Of a stretch of DNA of 64,000 nucleotides, positions 48,855 through 58,627 are shown one piece after another. The stretch comes from Halomonas alkaliantarctica (GTDB lineage Bacteria > Pseudomonadota > Gammaproteobacteria > Pseudomonadales > Halomonadaceae). The stretch is taken from contig NZ_CP122961.1 of NCBI RefSeq assembly GCF_029854215.1, forward strand, positions 124,001 through 188,000, in the 5' to 3' direction. Made by a program: the position numbers and the translations under genes. Each line of letters begins with the position of its first letter. Within the stretch, counting starts at the first letter, position 1. The notes below the pieces were generated by a model, which saw only the letters and a program-made list of their open reading frames with translations, searched no databases and was not told where the DNA came from.

Positions 48855-49268
48855 ATGTTACAGCCCAAGCGTATGAAATTCCGCAAGATGATGAAAGGCC
48901 GCAACCGTGGCCTGGCGCATCGCGGAAGCAAGATCAGCTTCGGGGAATACGGCCTTAAAGCTACTGGTCGCGGCCGCATTACTGCGCGTCAGATCGAAGC
49001 AGGCCGTCGTGCGATCACACGTCACGTTAAGCGTGGCGGTAAAATCTGGATCCGCGTCTTCCCTGATAAGCCGATCTCTAAGAAGCCGCTCGAAGTTCGT
49101 ATGGGTAAAGGTAAAGGTTCTGTTGAGTACTGGGTTGCCCAGATCCAACCGGGTCGGGTCCTGTATGAAATTGAAGGCGTGTCGGAAGAGCTCGCTCGTG
49201 AAGCGTTTGAGCTTGCCGCACAGAAAATGCCCTTATCCACCACCTTTGCGAAACGGACGGTGATGTGA
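48855..49268 (+). CDS. rplP: 50S ribosomal protein L16
   Basis: A 137-residue protein near the A site. It starts [36 protein letters not shown] and has [24 protein letters not shown]; the arginine hydroxylated by YcfD in relatives lies in the PGRV loop. Its stop overlaps the rpmC start by one base (TGATG). Confidence 0.98.
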   Translation: MLQPKRMKFRKMMKGRNRGLAHRGSKISFGEYGLKATGRGRITARQIEAGRRAITRHVKRGGKIWIRVFPDKPISKKPLEVRMGKGKGSVEYWVAQIQPGRVLYEIEGVSEELAREAFELAAQKMPLSTTFAKRTVM

Positions 49269-49459
49269 TGAAAGCCCAGGAAATTCGTGAAAAGTCCGCA
49301 GGAGAGCTCCAGGAGCAACTCCTCGAACTCCTCCGCGAGCAGTTTAACCTGCGCATGCAGAAGGCCACTGGCCAACTGAGCCAGACTCATCTGCTCAAGC
49401 AGGTCCGCCGGGATATCGCCCGCGTTAAGACTTTGCTCAACGAGAAGGCAGGTGATTGA
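49268..49459 (+). CDS. rpmC: 50S ribosomal protein L29
   Basis: A 63-residue helical hairpin protein at the tunnel exit. It starts [37 protein letters not shown]. The ATG at 49268 overlaps the rplP stop; it is followed by rpsQ after one base. Confidence 0.97.
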   Translation: MKAQEIREKSAGELQEQLLELLREQFNLRMQKATGQLSQTHLLKQVRRDIARVKTLLNEKAGD

Positions 49460-49460
49460 G

Positions 49461-49721
49461 ATGGCCGAAGAAAACACAAAGCGTACGCTCACCGGTAAAG
49501 TGGTGAGCGATAAGATGGACAAGTCCATCGTCGTCATGATCGAGCGGCGCGAGCGTCACCCGATCTACGGAAAATACGTTAAGCGCTCCACCAAGCTGCA
49601 CGCCCATGATGAGGCGAACCAGGCTAAGGCAGGCGATACGGTCTCTATTCAAGAGTGCCGTCCGCTTTCCAAGAAAAAAGCTTGGACGCTGGTCGAGGTG
49701 GTTGAACACGCCAAGGGTTAA
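49461..49721 (+). CDS. rpsQ: 30S ribosomal protein S17
   Basis: An 86-residue early-binding protein of the small subunit. It has the OB-fold signature [46 protein letters not shown] at 49461 ([10 protein letters not shown]) is chosen over an upstream in-frame start at 49452 inside rpmC. Confidence 0.97.
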   Translation: MAEENTKRTLTGKVVSDKMDKSIVVMIERRERHPIYGKYVKRSTKLHAHDEANQAKAGDTVSIQECRPLSKKKAWTLVEVVEHAKG

Positions 49722-49770
49722 TCCTGAGGCTTGTCAATCAGTGCAGTCAGATTAGGTTTGGAGAAAACCG

Positions 49771-50142
49771 ATGATTCAGACTCAGACAATGCTGGATGTC
49801 GCCGACAACAGCGGAGCGCGCCGGGTGCAGTGCATCAAGGTGTTAGGCGGTTCACACCGTCGTTACGCTCGCGTTGGTGATATCATCAAGGTCACGGTTA
49901 AGGAAGCGATTCCGCGTGGCAAGGTCAAAAAAGGCCAGGTGCTAAAAGCGGTCGTGGTCCGGACCCGTAGTGGCGTCCGTCGTCCCGACGGTTCGCTCAT
50001 CCGTTTCGATGGAAATGCGGCAGTTTTGTTGAATAACACCAACGAACAGCCCATCGGTACCCGTATTTTTGGGCCGGTGACTCGTGAACTTCGTAATGAA
50101 AAGTTCATGAAGATCATTTCCTTAGCGCCTGAAGTGCTGTAA
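49771..50142 (+). CDS. rplN: 50S ribosomal protein L14
   Basis: A 123-residue protein at the subunit interface. It starts [28 protein letters not shown] and contains the family motif [20 protein letters not shown]. First gene of the spc operon. The 49-bp gap after rpsQ shows no clear promoter. Confidence 0.98.
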   Translation: MIQTQTMLDVADNSGARRVQCIKVLGGSHRRYARVGDIIKVTVKEAIPRGKVKKGQVLKAVVVRTRSGVRRPDGSLIRFDGNAAVLLNNTNEQPIGTRIFGPVTRELRNEKFMKIISLAPEVL

Positions 50143-50156
50143 GGAGCGAGGCGGAT

Positions 50157-50471
50157 ATGCAAAAGATCAAACGTGACGATGAAGTCATCGTCATCGCCGG
50201 GAAGGATAAAGGCAAACGTGGCACCGTTAAGCGGGTATTAGAAAACCGCTTCTTGGTGTCCGGTGTGAACATGATTAAACGTCACACCAAGCCAAATCCC
50301 ATGGCGGGTAATCAGGGCGGTATCGTCGAGCGTGAGGCTCCGATTCACGCGTCCAACGTAGCCATCTTCAATTCGGAGACCGGTAAGGCGGATCGCGTCG
50401 GCTTCCAAGTGAAGGAAGACGGTACCAAGGTACGTATCTACAAGTCGACGCAGACGCAGATCGACGCCTAA
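50157..50471 (+). CDS. rplX: 50S ribosomal protein L24
   Basis: A 104-residue assembly-initiator protein. It starts [47 protein letters not shown], with the KOW motif. It follows rplN by 14 bp with AAGGAG upstream. Confidence 0.98.
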   Translation: MQKIKRDDEVIVIAGKDKGKRGTVKRVLENRFLVSGVNMIKRHTKPNPMAGNQGGIVEREAPIHASNVAIFNSETGKADRVGFQVKEDGTKVRIYKSTQTQIDA

Positions 50472-50489
50472 CGCGAGTCGGGTAGCAAA

Positions 50490-51029
50490 ATGGCGAACTT
50501 GAAAGAACGTTATCAAAACGAGGTAGCAGCTCAACTCAAAGAAGAGTTCAGCTATGCCAACGTTATGCAGGTACCACGGATCACGAAAGTGACTCTGAAT
50601 ATGGGTATCGGCGAAGCAGTCAACGATAAAAAGTTGATTGACAATGCCATCGGCGATCTAGAGAAACTCTCTGGTCAAAAACCGTTGGTGACCAAGGCAC
50701 GTAAGTCCATCGCGGGCTTTAAGGTACGCGAAGGTTGGCCAATCGGCATCAAAGTAACACTGCGCGCAGAGCGTATGTGGGACTTCTTGGACCGTCTGGT
50801 TTACATCGCGATTCCCCGCGTGCGTGACTTCCGTGGTCTCAACCCGAAGTCTTTCGACGGTCGTGGCAATTACTCTATGGGTGTGCGTGAGCAGATCATC
50901 TTCCCGGAGATCGAGTATGATAAAATCGATCGCATCCGGGGGTTGGATGTCACTATCACGACGACCGCCAAAACCGACGAGGAAGGTCGTGCGCTGCTAG
51001 CCGCGCTGAACTTCCCGTTCAAGAAATAG
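50490..51029 (+). CDS. rplE: 50S ribosomal protein L5
   Basis: A 179-residue 5S rRNA-binding protein. It has [57 protein letters not shown] and the C-terminal [33 protein letters not shown] segment. It precedes rpsN by 10 bp. Confidence 0.98.
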   Translation: MANLKERYQNEVAAQLKEEFSYANVMQVPRITKVTLNMGIGEAVNDKKLIDNAIGDLEKLSGQKPLVTKARKSIAGFKVREGWPIGIKVTLRAERMWDFLDRLVYIAIPRVRDFRGLNPKSFDGRGNYSMGVREQIIFPEIEYDKIDRIRGLDVTITTTAKTDEEGRALLAALNFPFKK

Positions 51030-51039
51030 GGCTGGGATC

Positions 51040-51345
51040 ATGGCTAAGAAAAGTATGGTAGAGCGTGAGCTTAAGCGTACTCAGCTGGTCGCGAAGTATG
51101 CGACCAAGCGCGCTGAACTCAAGAAGATCATCTCAGACGTGAACACGACTGAGGAAGACCGCTTCGAGGCGACGCTGAAGCTGCAGCAACTGCCGCGCGA
51201 CTCAAGCCCGGTGCGTCAGCGTAACCGCTGCCGTATCACCGGTCGTCCGCACGGTTTTTACAACAAGTTCGGCCTTGGCCGTAACAAGCTGCGTGAAGCC
51301 GCCATGCGTGGCGACGTTCCTGGGTTGAAAAAATCCAGTTGGTAA
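51040..51345 (+). CDS. rpsN: 30S ribosomal protein S14 (zinc-free form)
   Basis: A 101-residue S14 of the long, zinc-free type: it ends with [47 protein letters not shown] and lacks the CxxC pairs of the short form. Start ATG 51040 ([11 protein letters not shown]). Confidence 0.98.
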   Translation: MAKKSMVERELKRTQLVAKYATKRAELKKIISDVNTTEEDRFEATLKLQQLPRDSSPVRQRNRCRITGRPHGFYNKFGLGRNKLREAAMRGDVPGLKKSSW

Positions 51346-51377
51346 CGCCACGTAGTATTATCAGGAGCGCACATTAA

Positions 51378-51770
51378 ATGAGCATGCAAGACACTCTGGC
51401 GGATATGTTTACCCGTATCCGCAATGCGCAGATGGCCACCAAGGAGACGGCAACCATGCCGTCCTCCAAGCTGAAAGTGCAAGTGGCCCGAGTGCTAAAG
51501 GAAGAAGGCTACATTGCCGACTTTGCGGTAGCGGAGGGCGTTAAGCCCGAGCTAACCGTAACTCTCAAGTACTTTGAGGGTAAGCCGGTCATTGAGCACA
51601 TTCAGCGGGTTTCCAAGCCGTCCCTGCGCCGCTACATGGGCAAGGACAACTTGCCTAAGGTTGCCGATGGCCTGGGTATCGCGATTGTCACCACATCTAA
51701 TGGTGTCATGACCGATCGTGCCGCGCGCCAAGCGGGTGTCGGTGGCGAAGTCATCTGCACCGTATTCTAG
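51378..51770 (+). CDS. rpsH: 30S ribosomal protein S8
   Basis: A 130-residue protein that binds 16S helix 21 and in E. coli represses the spc operon at rplE mRNA. It starts [46 protein letters not shown] and ends [18 protein letters not shown]. Confidence 0.98.
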   Translation: MSMQDTLADMFTRIRNAQMATKETATMPSSKLKVQVARVLKEEGYIADFAVAEGVKPELTVTLKYFEGKPVIEHIQRVSKPSLRRYMGKDNLPKVADGLGIAIVTTSNGVMTDRAARQAGVGGEVICTVF

Positions 51771-51779
51771 GAGGCTGGA

Positions 51780-52310
51780 ATGTCCCGCATAGCGAAATAT
51801 CCGGTTAAAGTGCCTGCCGGCGTTGATATTAAAATCAATGCTGACCAGCTGACCGCCAAAGGCGGCCAGGGCACGCTATCTATGACCATCCACTCTGATG
51901 TAGTGGTAGGTCAGGAAGATGGCCAGCTGACCTTCGCCCCGAGCGAATCTGCCAAGAGCTGGGCAATGGCCGGTACTACCCGCGCCTTAGTTCAGAACCT
52001 GGTAACGGGCGTATCCGAGGGTTTTACACGAACTCTCGAAATTGTTGGCGTCGGTTATCGTGCCCAAGCTAAGGGCCAGACGCTCAATCTTTCACTGGGC
52101 TTCTCGCACCCGGTCGACTACGAACTGCCTGAAGGTGTGTCAGCGGAAACGCCGAAGAACACCGTTATCGTGCTGAAAAGCGCCGATAAGCAGCAGCTCG
52201 GCCAGTGCGCCGCGGAAATCCGCGCCTTCCGTCCCCCCGAGCCGTATAAAGGCAAGGGTGTTCGGTACGCCGACGAGCAGGTGCGTCGCAAAGAAGCCAA
52301 GAAGAAGTAA
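51780..52310 (+). CDS. rplF: 50S ribosomal protein L6
   Basis: A 176-residue protein near the sarcin-ricin loop. It starts [27 protein letters not shown] and ends [27 protein letters not shown], the family signature. It follows rpsH by 9 bp. Confidence 0.98.
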   Translation: MSRIAKYPVKVPAGVDIKINADQLTAKGGQGTLSMTIHSDVVVGQEDGQLTFAPSESAKSWAMAGTTRALVQNLVTGVSEGFTRTLEIVGVGYRAQAKGQTLNLSLGFSHPVDYELPEGVSAETPKNTVIVLKSADKQQLGQCAAEIRAFRPPEPYKGKGVRYADEQVRRKEAKKK

Positions 52311-52319
52311 GGCAGGGTT

Positions 52320-52670
52320 ATGAACGCGAAGAAAGAATCTCGTCTCCGTCGTGCCCGCCGCGCTCGCGCAAAGATCCGCGAGCTGGGCGTGTATCGCCTG
52401 TGCGTCAACCGTACCCCGCGTCACATCTATGCGCAGATTATCTCGCCGGATGGTGGCAAAGTGCTAGCCAGTGCTTCTACGCTGGACAAAGCACTGCGCG
52501 AGGGTGCGACCGGCAACTCAGATGCGGCCTCTAAAGTAGGTGCTCTGATTGCTGAACGCGCTAAAGAAGCAGGCATCACCCAGGTGGCCTTCGACCGTGC
52601 TGGCTTTAAGTATCACGGCCGCGTCAAGGCGCTGGCCGACGCCGCACGTGAAGGCGGCCTGGAATTCTAA
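52320..52670 (+). CDS. rplR: 50S ribosomal protein L18
   Basis: A 116-residue 5S rRNA-binding protein with an arginine-rich N-terminus ([35 protein letters not shown]) and the C-terminal motif [28 protein letters not shown]. Confidence 0.98.
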   Translation: MNAKKESRLRRARRARAKIRELGVYRLCVNRTPRHIYAQIISPDGGKVLASASTLDKALREGATGNSDAASKVGALIAERAKEAGITQVAFDRAGFKYHGRVKALADAAREGGLEF

Positions 52671-52681
52671 AGGGTTTTACG

Positions 52682-53182
52682 ATGGCGAAGAACGAACAGC
52701 AAAGCGGTGATCTGCAAGAGAAGTTAGTGCAGGTCAACCGCGTCGCCAAGGTGGTCAAAGGTGGTCGTATTTTCGGCTTCACCGCACTGACCGTCGTTGG
52801 TGATGGTAAAGGTCGTGTCGGTTTCGGTCGTGGCAAGGCGCGTGAAGTGCCTGTCGCAATCCAGAAAGCGATGGATCAAGCTCGTCGCAACATGGTCAAG
52901 GTGAACCTTGCTGGCCATACGCTGCAGTACCCGGTCAAAGCCCGTCACGGTGCTTCCAAGGTGTACATGCAGCCGGCTTCTGAAGGTACCGGTATTATCG
53001 CCGGTGGCGCCATGCGCTCTGTACTAGAGCTCGCCGGTGTCCACGATGTACTGGCCAAGTGCTACGGTTCCACTAACCCGGTTAACGTGGTACGGGCGAC
53101 TGTTAAAGGTCTCTCCTCCATGCAAGCACCGGAAGACGTGGCCGCTAAGCGCGGTCTGTCTGTCGAAGCGATCACGGGGTAA
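52682..53182 (+). CDS. rpsE: 30S ribosomal protein S5
   Basis: A 166-residue fidelity protein. The dsRBD-like part reads [54 protein letters not shown]. The loop altered in spectinomycin-resistant mutants ([10 protein letters not shown]) is unmutated. Confidence 0.98.
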   Translation: MAKNEQQSGDLQEKLVQVNRVAKVVKGGRIFGFTALTVVGDGKGRVGFGRGKAREVPVAIQKAMDQARRNMVKVNLAGHTLQYPVKARHGASKVYMQPASEGTGIIAGGAMRSVLELAGVHDVLAKCYGSTNPVNVVRATVKGLSSMQAPEDVAAKRGLSVEAITG

Positions 53183-53188
53183 GACACC

Positions 53189-53371
53189 ATGGCAGCAACG
53201 ATCAAGTTTACCCAGATCCGGAGCACCATCGGCATCATGCCCAAGCACAAAGCTACTATGAAGGGCTTGGGTCTGCGTCGCATCGGTCATACGGTTGAAC
53301 TGGAAGACACCCCCGCCGTACGCGGCATGATCAACAAGGTGAACTACCTTGTGCGCGTTGAGGGAGAGTAA
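53189..53371 (+). CDS. rpmD: 50S ribosomal protein L30
   Basis: A 60-residue protein that starts [40 protein letters not shown], the complete family pattern. It lies between rpsE and rplO with gaps of 6 and 3 bp. Confidence 0.97.
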   Translation: MAATIKFTQIRSTIGIMPKHKATMKGLGLRRIGHTVELEDTPAVRGMINKVNYLVRVEGE

Positions 53372-53374
53372 TCC

Positions 53375-53809
53375 ATGAAACTTAATAGCCTAAGCCCGGC
53401 TCCGGGCTCCAAGCACGCCGCAAAGCGTGTTGGTCGTGGCATCGGTTCCGGTCTTGGTAAGACCGGTGGCCGTGGTCACAAAGGTCAGAAAGCACGTAGT
53501 GGCGGCAGTGTTAAGCCCGGTTTCGAAGGCGGTCAGATGCCTTTGCAGCGTCGTTTGCCGAAATTCGGTTTTACGTCTGCAAAGTCTCTGGTCTCTGAAG
53601 AAGTACGCCTGGCTGAACTTGCTAAAGTTGCCGGTGGTGAAGTCACCATGGCATCTTTGAAAGAAGCCAACGTGCTGAAGGATTCTACGCTACACGCGAA
53701 GATCATCCTTTCTGGCGAACTGAAAACAGCGGTAACCGTTCGCGGAATCAAGGTCACCAAAGGTGCCCGTGAAGCGATCGAAGCCGCTGGCGGCAAGGTA
53801 GAGGACTAA
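53375..53809 (+). CDS. rplO: 50S ribosomal protein L15
   Basis: A 144-residue late-assembly protein. It starts [44 protein letters not shown], with the glycine- and basic-rich extension that threads the 23S core. Its stop codon abuts the secY ATG with no gap. Confidence 0.98.
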   Translation: MKLNSLSPAPGSKHAAKRVGRGIGSGLGKTGGRGHKGQKARSGGSVKPGFEGGQMPLQRRLPKFGFTSAKSLVSEEVRLAELAKVAGGEVTMASLKEANVLKDSTLHAKIILSGELKTAVTVRGIKVTKGAREAIEAAGGKVED

Positions 53810-55141
53810 ATGGCCAAGTCAGGAAACATGCCGGCGATGGGCAGCGGTCTGAGTGAACTGTGGGCGCGTTTGCGCTTCGTGCTCCTCGCCATCGTGGTGT
53901 ACCGTATCGGTGCCCACATTCCCGTTCCCGGTATCAATCCTGACCAGCTTGCTGCCTTGTTTAGGGAGCAACAGGGCACCATCCTGGGCATGTTTAACAT
54001 GTTCTCGGGTGGCGCCCTGGAGCGCATGAGTGTTCTCGCCCTGGGTATAATGCCCTATATATCGGCGTCAATTATCATGCAGCTCATGACTGCGGTCTCC
54101 CCTCATCTTGAACAGCTCAAGAAAGAGGGTGAGGCTGGCCGCCGCAAGATTAGCCAGTACACCCGCTACGGCACGGTGATACTGGCGTTTGTCCAGGCTA
54201 CCGGCATGTCCGTCGGTCTGGCTAGCCAAGGCATCGCGTACACTGCTGACTTAAGCTTCTATTTCACCGCCGTGATTACATTCGTATCGGGCGCGGTGTT
54301 TATGATGTGGCTAGGTGAGCAGATTACCGAGAAGGGCATCGGCAACGGTATTTCGCTGCTGATTTTCGCCGGTATTGTTGCTGGACTACCCAGTGCCGTG
54401 GGCCAAGCCTTCGAGCTTGCCCGTAACGAAGGGGCCTGGAATGTTCTGCCGCTGTTAGCGCTGTCAGCGTTAGGTATTGCGACTGTCGCTTTTGTAGTTT
54501 TCATTGAGCGTGGCCAACGCCGCCTCAAGGTTAACTACCCTCGTCGGCAAGTGGGCAATAAGATGTATGCAGGGCAAAGTAGCTACCTGCCTTTGAAGGT
54601 CAATATGGCCGGTGTTATCCCGGCGATATTTGCCTCCAGTATCCTGCTCTTCCCGGCCTCTATTGGTCAGTGGGTAGGTGCCGGTGAAGGTATGGAGTGG
54701 TTGCAGCGTGCATCTCAGGCATTAGGTCCAGGTCAACCGCTTTACATCTTGCTTTTCGCGGCGGCAGTGGTATTCTTCTGCTTCTTTTACACAGCGCTGG
54801 TCTTCAACCCCAAGGATGTGGCTGACAATCTTAAAAAGTCAGGCGCTTTCCTGCCGGGCATTCGCCCCGGCGAGCAGACCGCTCGCTATATCGACAAGGT
54901 CATGACACGTCTGACCCTGTTCGGTGCCTTGTATATCACTGCGGTTTCCTTGATGCCCCAGTTCTTGATTGTGGCGTGGAACGTGCCGTTCTTTTTCGGC
55001 GGTACCTCGTTGTTAATCGTAGTCGTGGTCATCATGGACTTCATGGCCCAGGTGCAGTCGCATCTCATGTCGCATCAGTATGACTCAGTGATGAAGAAGT
55101 CCAACCTGAAAGGCTACGGTAGCGGCGGTATCATGCGCTGA
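53810..55141 (+). CDS. secY: preprotein translocase subunit SecY
   Basis: A 443-residue, ten-helix channel subunit. It starts [41 protein letters not shown] and has the plug-domain and gate regions ([29 protein letters not shown]) and the cytoplasmic loop [22 protein letters not shown]. It directly follows rplO with no intergenic base. Confidence 0.98.
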   Translation: MAKSGNMPAMGSGLSELWARLRFVLLAIVVYRIGAHIPVPGINPDQLAALFREQQGTILGMFNMFSGGALERMSVLALGIMPYISASIIMQLMTAVSPHLEQLKKEGEAGRRKISQYTRYGTVILAFVQATGMSVGLASQGIAYTADLSFYFTAVITFVSGAVFMMWLGEQITEKGIGNGISLLIFAGIVAGLPSAVGQAFELARNEGAWNVLPLLALSALGIATVAFVVFIERGQRRLKVNYPRRQVGNKMYAGQSSYLPLKVNMAGVIPAIFASSILLFPASIGQWVGAGEGMEWLQRASQALGPGQPLYILLFAAAVVFFCFFYTALVFNPKDVADNLKKSGAFLPGIRPGEQTARYIDKVMTRLTLFGALYITAVSLMPQFLIVAWNVPFFFGGTSLLIVVVVIMDFMAQVQSHLMSHQYDSVMKKSNLKGYGSGGIMR

Positions 55142-55205
55142 GGCGCCGTCCACCCTATTAAATTAGAGTGTGGCGCGCCGCGAGCCGGTTTTTGGAGAAA
55201 GATCG

Positions 55206-55319
55206 ATGAAAGTTCGAGCTTCCGTAAAGAAAATGTGCCGTAACTGCAAGATCATTCGTCGCAATGGCGCTGTCCGCGTCATTTGCAGCGAGCCACGGCA
55301 CAAACAACGCCAGGGTTAA
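55206..55319 (+). CDS. rpmJ: 50S ribosomal protein L36
   Basis: A 37-residue protein that begins [20 protein letters not shown] and ends [15 protein letters not shown]. Cysteines 11, 14 and 27 and histidine 32 form the zinc ribbon, so this is the zinc-binding version. A TGGAGAAA ribosome binding site precedes the ATG. It lies between secY and rpsM, the usual end of the spc operon. Confidence 0.97.
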   Translation: MKVRASVKKMCRNCKIIRRNGAVRVICSEPRHKQRQG

Positions 55320-55345
55320 TAGCCTGGGTTGTATTAAGCGGGTGC

Positions 55346-55386
55346 CAGCATACCCCTTGCCTTAGGGCAACTAAAGGGGTATGCTG
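55346..55386 (+). promoter_or_regulatory. long hairpin in front of rpsM
   Basis: CAGCATACCCCTT (55346-55358) pairs perfectly with AAGGGGTATGCTG (55374-55386), with an inner GCC-TTAG-GGC hairpin (55359-55368). A C-plus-T-rich segment (GCGCCTTTTG) follows. It could be an attenuator at the spc/alpha junction or part of an S4-type leader. Confidence 0.6.
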
Positions 55387-55442
55387 TTGCGCCTTTTGTA
55401 GATGAATAAACGAGCAAGCCGCTCAAATTTCGGAGTAAGCTG

Positions 55443-55799
55443 ATGGCCCGTATTGCAGGCGTCAATATCCCGGACAACAAGCATGCGGCGATCTCGCTGA
55501 CCTATATCTTCGGGATTGGCCGTACCCGTGCTGAGCACATCTGTGCTGCTGCCGGTATTGCCATGAATGCCAAGATCCAGGACCTGTCTTCTGAAGAAGT
55601 CGACACCCTGCGTTCTGAAGTTGGCAAGTACACCGTAGAAGGCGACCTTCGTCGTGATGTTACGCTTAACATTAAGCGTCTCATGGACTTAGGCTGCTAC
55701 CGTGGTCTGCGTCATCGTCGTAGTCTTCCGCTGCGTGGTCAGCGGACTAAGACTAACGCGCGCACCCGTAAGGGCCCGCGTAAGCCGATCCGCAAATAA
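55443..55799 (+). CDS. rpsM: 30S ribosomal protein S13
   Basis: A 118-residue head protein contacting P-site tRNA. It starts [39 protein letters not shown] and ends with [30 protein letters not shown]. First gene of the alpha operon. Confidence 0.98.
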   Translation: MARIAGVNIPDNKHAAISLTYIFGIGRTRAEHICAAAGIAMNAKIQDLSSEEVDTLRSEVGKYTVEGDLRRDVTLNIKRLMDLGCYRGLRHRRSLPLRGQRTKTNARTRKGPRKPIRK

Positions 55800-55838
55800 C
55801 ACGCACGTTCTGGCGTAAAGACAGGAATAGACATCAAC

Positions 55839-56225
55839 ATGGCTAACCCGCGTAGTAACCGTAAAAAGGTTAAAAAGCAGGTAGTGGATGCGATTGCGCA
55901 TATCCATGCCTCTTTTAACAACACGATCGTGACGATCACAGACCGCCAGGGCAACGCTCTTTCATGGGCGACTGCCGGTGGTTCGGGTTTTCGTGGTTCT
56001 CGCAAGAGCACCCCGTTCGCTGCTCAAGTGGCAAGCGAACGTGCAGCAACTGCTGCAGCCGAGTATGGTGTGAAGAACGTAGACGTACTGGTTAAAGGTC
56101 CAGGACCCGGTCGTGAATCCGCCGTGCGCGCACTGAATGCCGCCGGCTTCCGCGTGCAAAGCATCGTAGACGCGACGCCCATTCCCCACAATGGCTGCCG
56201 TCCGCCGAAGAAACGCCGCGTTTAA
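55839..56225 (+). CDS. rpsK: 30S ribosomal protein S11
   Basis: A 128-residue platform protein. It has [50 protein letters not shown] and the C-terminal [16 protein letters not shown]; the NG in this tail is the site that forms isoaspartate in E. coli. Confidence 0.98.
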   Translation: MANPRSNRKKVKKQVVDAIAHIHASFNNTIVTITDRQGNALSWATAGGSGFRGSRKSTPFAAQVASERAATAAAEYGVKNVDVLVKGPGPGRESAVRALNAAGFRVQSIVDATPIPHNGCRPPKKRRV

Positions 56226-56237
56226 GGAGACAGATTC

Positions 56238-56858
56238 ATGGCCCGTTATATTGGACCGAAGTGCAAATTGTCTCGTCGTGAAGGCACAGACCTCTTTTTA
56301 AAGAGTGGTGTGACTCCCTTCGAGAAAAAGTGTAAATCCGAGCAGATCCCGGGTGTACACGGCCAGCGTCGTCAACGTCTTTCAGACTACGGCTTGCAGC
56401 TTCGCGAGAAGCAAAAAGTACGTCGCATGTACGGCGTACTCGAAAAACAGTTCCGTAACTACTACAAAGAAGCCGCTCGCCTGAAAGGCGCGACTGGTGA
56501 AGTATTGTTGCAGTTGCTCGAATCCCGACTGGATAACGTCGTCTACCGCATGGGCTTCGGCTCGACTCGCTCTGAAGCGCGTCAGCTGGTCAGTCACAAG
56601 GCGATTTCCGTGAACGGCCGCACCGTTAACGTAGCTTCCTATCAAGTGAAGCCGGGTGACGTTGTTTCCATTCGCGAAAAGGCGAAAAACCAAGCACGTA
56701 TCCAAAGCGCGTTGTCCATTGCGGCCAACCGTGGCGATATCGCTTGGATCGAAATCGACGCCAAGAAGATGGAAGGCACTTTCAAGGCTCTGCCTGAACG
56801 CGGTGACCTGTCTGCCGACATCAACGAAAACCTGATCGTCGAGCTGTACTCCAAGTAA
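56238..56858 (+). CDS. rpsD: 30S ribosomal protein S4
   Basis: A 206-residue primary 16S-binding protein and, in E. coli, the repressor of the alpha operon. It starts [23 protein letters not shown] and has the S4 RNA-binding domain [31 protein letters not shown] hairpin (56879-56911) separates it from rpoA. Confidence 0.98.
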   Translation: MARYIGPKCKLSRREGTDLFLKSGVTPFEKKCKSEQIPGVHGQRRQRLSDYGLQLREKQKVRRMYGVLEKQFRNYYKEAARLKGATGEVLLQLLESRLDNVVYRMGFGSTRSEARQLVSHKAISVNGRTVNVASYQVKPGDVVSIREKAKNQARIQSALSIAANRGDIAWIEIDAKKMEGTFKALPERGDLSADINENLIVELYSK

Positions 56859-56878
56859 ACAGTTTTCTGTTTCTTGTC

Positions 56879-56911
56879 GATCTGGTGCTGGTTTAACGCC
56901 TGCACCAGATC
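56879..56911 (+). repeat. inverted repeat between rpsD and rpoA
   Basis: GATCTGGTGC (56879-56888) pairs perfectly with GCACCAGATC (56902-56911), a 10-bp stem in the 98-bp gap. No T-run follows, so it is more likely an mRNA-processing or stabilising stem than a terminator. Confidence 0.7.
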
Positions 56912-56956
56912 CTACCGAGTACCAAGTATCCGTTTGGCAGCCTGAAAGGTGTTCAT

Positions 56957-57952
56957 ATGCAGCGTTCAGTGACAGAGTTTCTCCGTCCTCGCGACATCAA
57001 GGTCGAAGAAATCAGCGCACATCACGCCAAAATCGTGCTCGAACCGTTCGAGCGTGGCTTTGGTCACACCCTGGGGAATGCACTGCGCCGCATTCTGCTT
57101 TCGTCTATGCCCGGCTGTGCCGTGGTAGAGGCTGAAATTGCCGGTGTTGAGCATGAATACAGTGCGCTCGAAGGGGTGCAGGAAGATGTCATTGAAATCC
57201 TCCTGAACTTGAAAGATGTTGCGATCAAGATGCACAGCCGCGATGAGGCGGTGCTCACGCTGAACAAGCAGGGCCCAGCCGTCGTCACCGCTGGCGACAT
57301 TGCGCTTGATCATAGCGTCGAAATCGTCAACCCGGACCACGTCATTGCTCATGTCAATGAAGGTGCCGAGCTGAAAATTCAGCTTAAGGTAGCGCTGGGT
57401 CGTGGCTACGAGCCGGCTGACGCGCGCGGCTCTGATGAAGAGACACGTGCCATTGGCCGCCTGCAGCTGGATGCCACCTTCAGCCCTGTCCGCCGTGTTT
57501 CCTACTCGGTTGAGGCTGCTCGTGTTGAGCAGCGCACCGATCTCGATAAGCTAATTATCGATCTGGAAACCGACGGTACCCTGGATCCGGAAGAGGCTAT
57601 CCGTCGCAGTGCGACCATCCTGCAAGAGCAGCTGGCCGCCTTCGTCGACCTGGAAGCTGATAAAGAACAGGAAGTCGAAGAGGAAGAGGATCATGTTGAT
57701 CCAATTCTATTGCGCCCCGTAGACGATCTTGAGTTGACCGTTCGTAGCGCGAACTGCCTAAAAGCCGAGAATATTTATTATATCGGTGATCTTATCCAGC
57801 GCACAGAAGTGGAGCTGTTGAAGACACCGAATCTCGGTAAAAAGTCTTTGAATGAAATCAAAGATGTATTGGCAGCTCGTGGCTTGTCCCTTGGCATGCG
57901 GTTGGAAAATTGGCCACCGGCAAGCCTGAAGGACGACAAGGCCTCCGCGTGA
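56957..57952 (+). CDS. rpoA: DNA-directed RNA polymerase subunit alpha
   Basis: A 331-residue alpha subunit. The N-terminal assembly domain has [29 protein letters not shown]. An acidic linker ([13 protein letters not shown]) leads to the C-terminal domain [62 protein letters not shown], which binds UP elements and activators. Confidence 0.98.
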   Translation: MQRSVTEFLRPRDIKVEEISAHHAKIVLEPFERGFGHTLGNALRRILLSSMPGCAVVEAEIAGVEHEYSALEGVQEDVIEILLNLKDVAIKMHSRDEAVLTLNKQGPAVVTAGDIALDHSVEIVNPDHVIAHVNEGAELKIQLKVALGRGYEPADARGSDEETRAIGRLQLDATFSPVRRVSYSVEAARVEQRTDLDKLIIDLETDGTLDPEEAIRRSATILQEQLAAFVDLEADKEQEVEEEEDHVDPILLRPVDDLELTVRSANCLKAENIYYIGDLIQRTEVELLKTPNLGKKSLNEIKDVLAARGLSLGMRLENWPPASLKDDKASA

Positions 57953-57991
57953 GCGTCGACTTGAGTCCCAGTTTGGTAAGGAATTACAACC

Positions 57992-58378
57992 ATGCGTCAT
58001 CGTAAGAGTGGTCGTCATCTGAATCGCACCAGCTCGCATCGTCAGGCCATGTTCAAGAACATGTCTGTCTCGCTGGTCGAGCATGAAGTCATTAAGACAA
58101 CCCTGCCGAAAGCCAAGGAGCTGCGTCGCGTTATCGAGCCGCTGATCACCTTGTCTAAGCAGGATAGCGTTGCAAACCGTCGTTTGGCGTTTGCCCGCAC
58201 GCGCTCTAAAGAAGCCGTCGGCAAACTGTTCAACGAATTAGGTCCGCGTTATGCCGAGCGTCCGGGCGGTTACGTCCGTATTCTCAAGTGCGGTTTCCGC
58301 ACCGGCGACAACGCGCCTATGGCGTTCGTTGAGCTAGTTGACCGTCCGGTTGTTGAAGAAGCAGCTGCAGAAGAGTAA
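57992..58378 (+). CDS. rplQ: 50S ribosomal protein L17
   Basis: A 128-residue protein, the last gene of the alpha operon. It starts [55 protein letters not shown] strong terminator follows 33 bp after the stop. Confidence 0.98.
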   Translation: MRHRKSGRHLNRTSSHRQAMFKNMSVSLVEHEVIKTTLPKAKELRRVIEPLITLSKQDSVANRRLAFARTRSKEAVGKLFNELGPRYAERPGGYVRILKCGFRTGDNAPMAFVELVDRPVVEEAAAEE

Positions 58379-58410
58379 TCCTCTGCGCTAAGCCTCTTTG
58401 GTAGCGAATG

Positions 58411-58441
58411 AAAACCGACCTCTTAGGGGGTCGGTTTTTTT
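58411..58441 (+). terminator. terminator of the alpha operon
   Basis: AAAACCGACC (58411-58420) pairs with GGTCGGTTTT (58429-58438) and runs into more T residues. It closes the 31-kb block of plus-strand translation genes. The next 186 bp to the carboxypeptidase gene show no other clear feature. Confidence 0.92.
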
Positions 58442-58627
58442 ATGCACTCATTTATCTGCTCTTTTTCTACGCTTAACTGCATGGTAATAACCTATACTCG
58501 GCTAATTACTAAACGTAGTGAGCGTTGCCATGCCGTCGGGGCAAAGCCTTGCGCTCTAGCTTGAGTGTGGCATGGTAGTTAAACAGTGGATCAGTACTAG
58601 CGCATTGATAACAAGCAAGGGGCAGGT

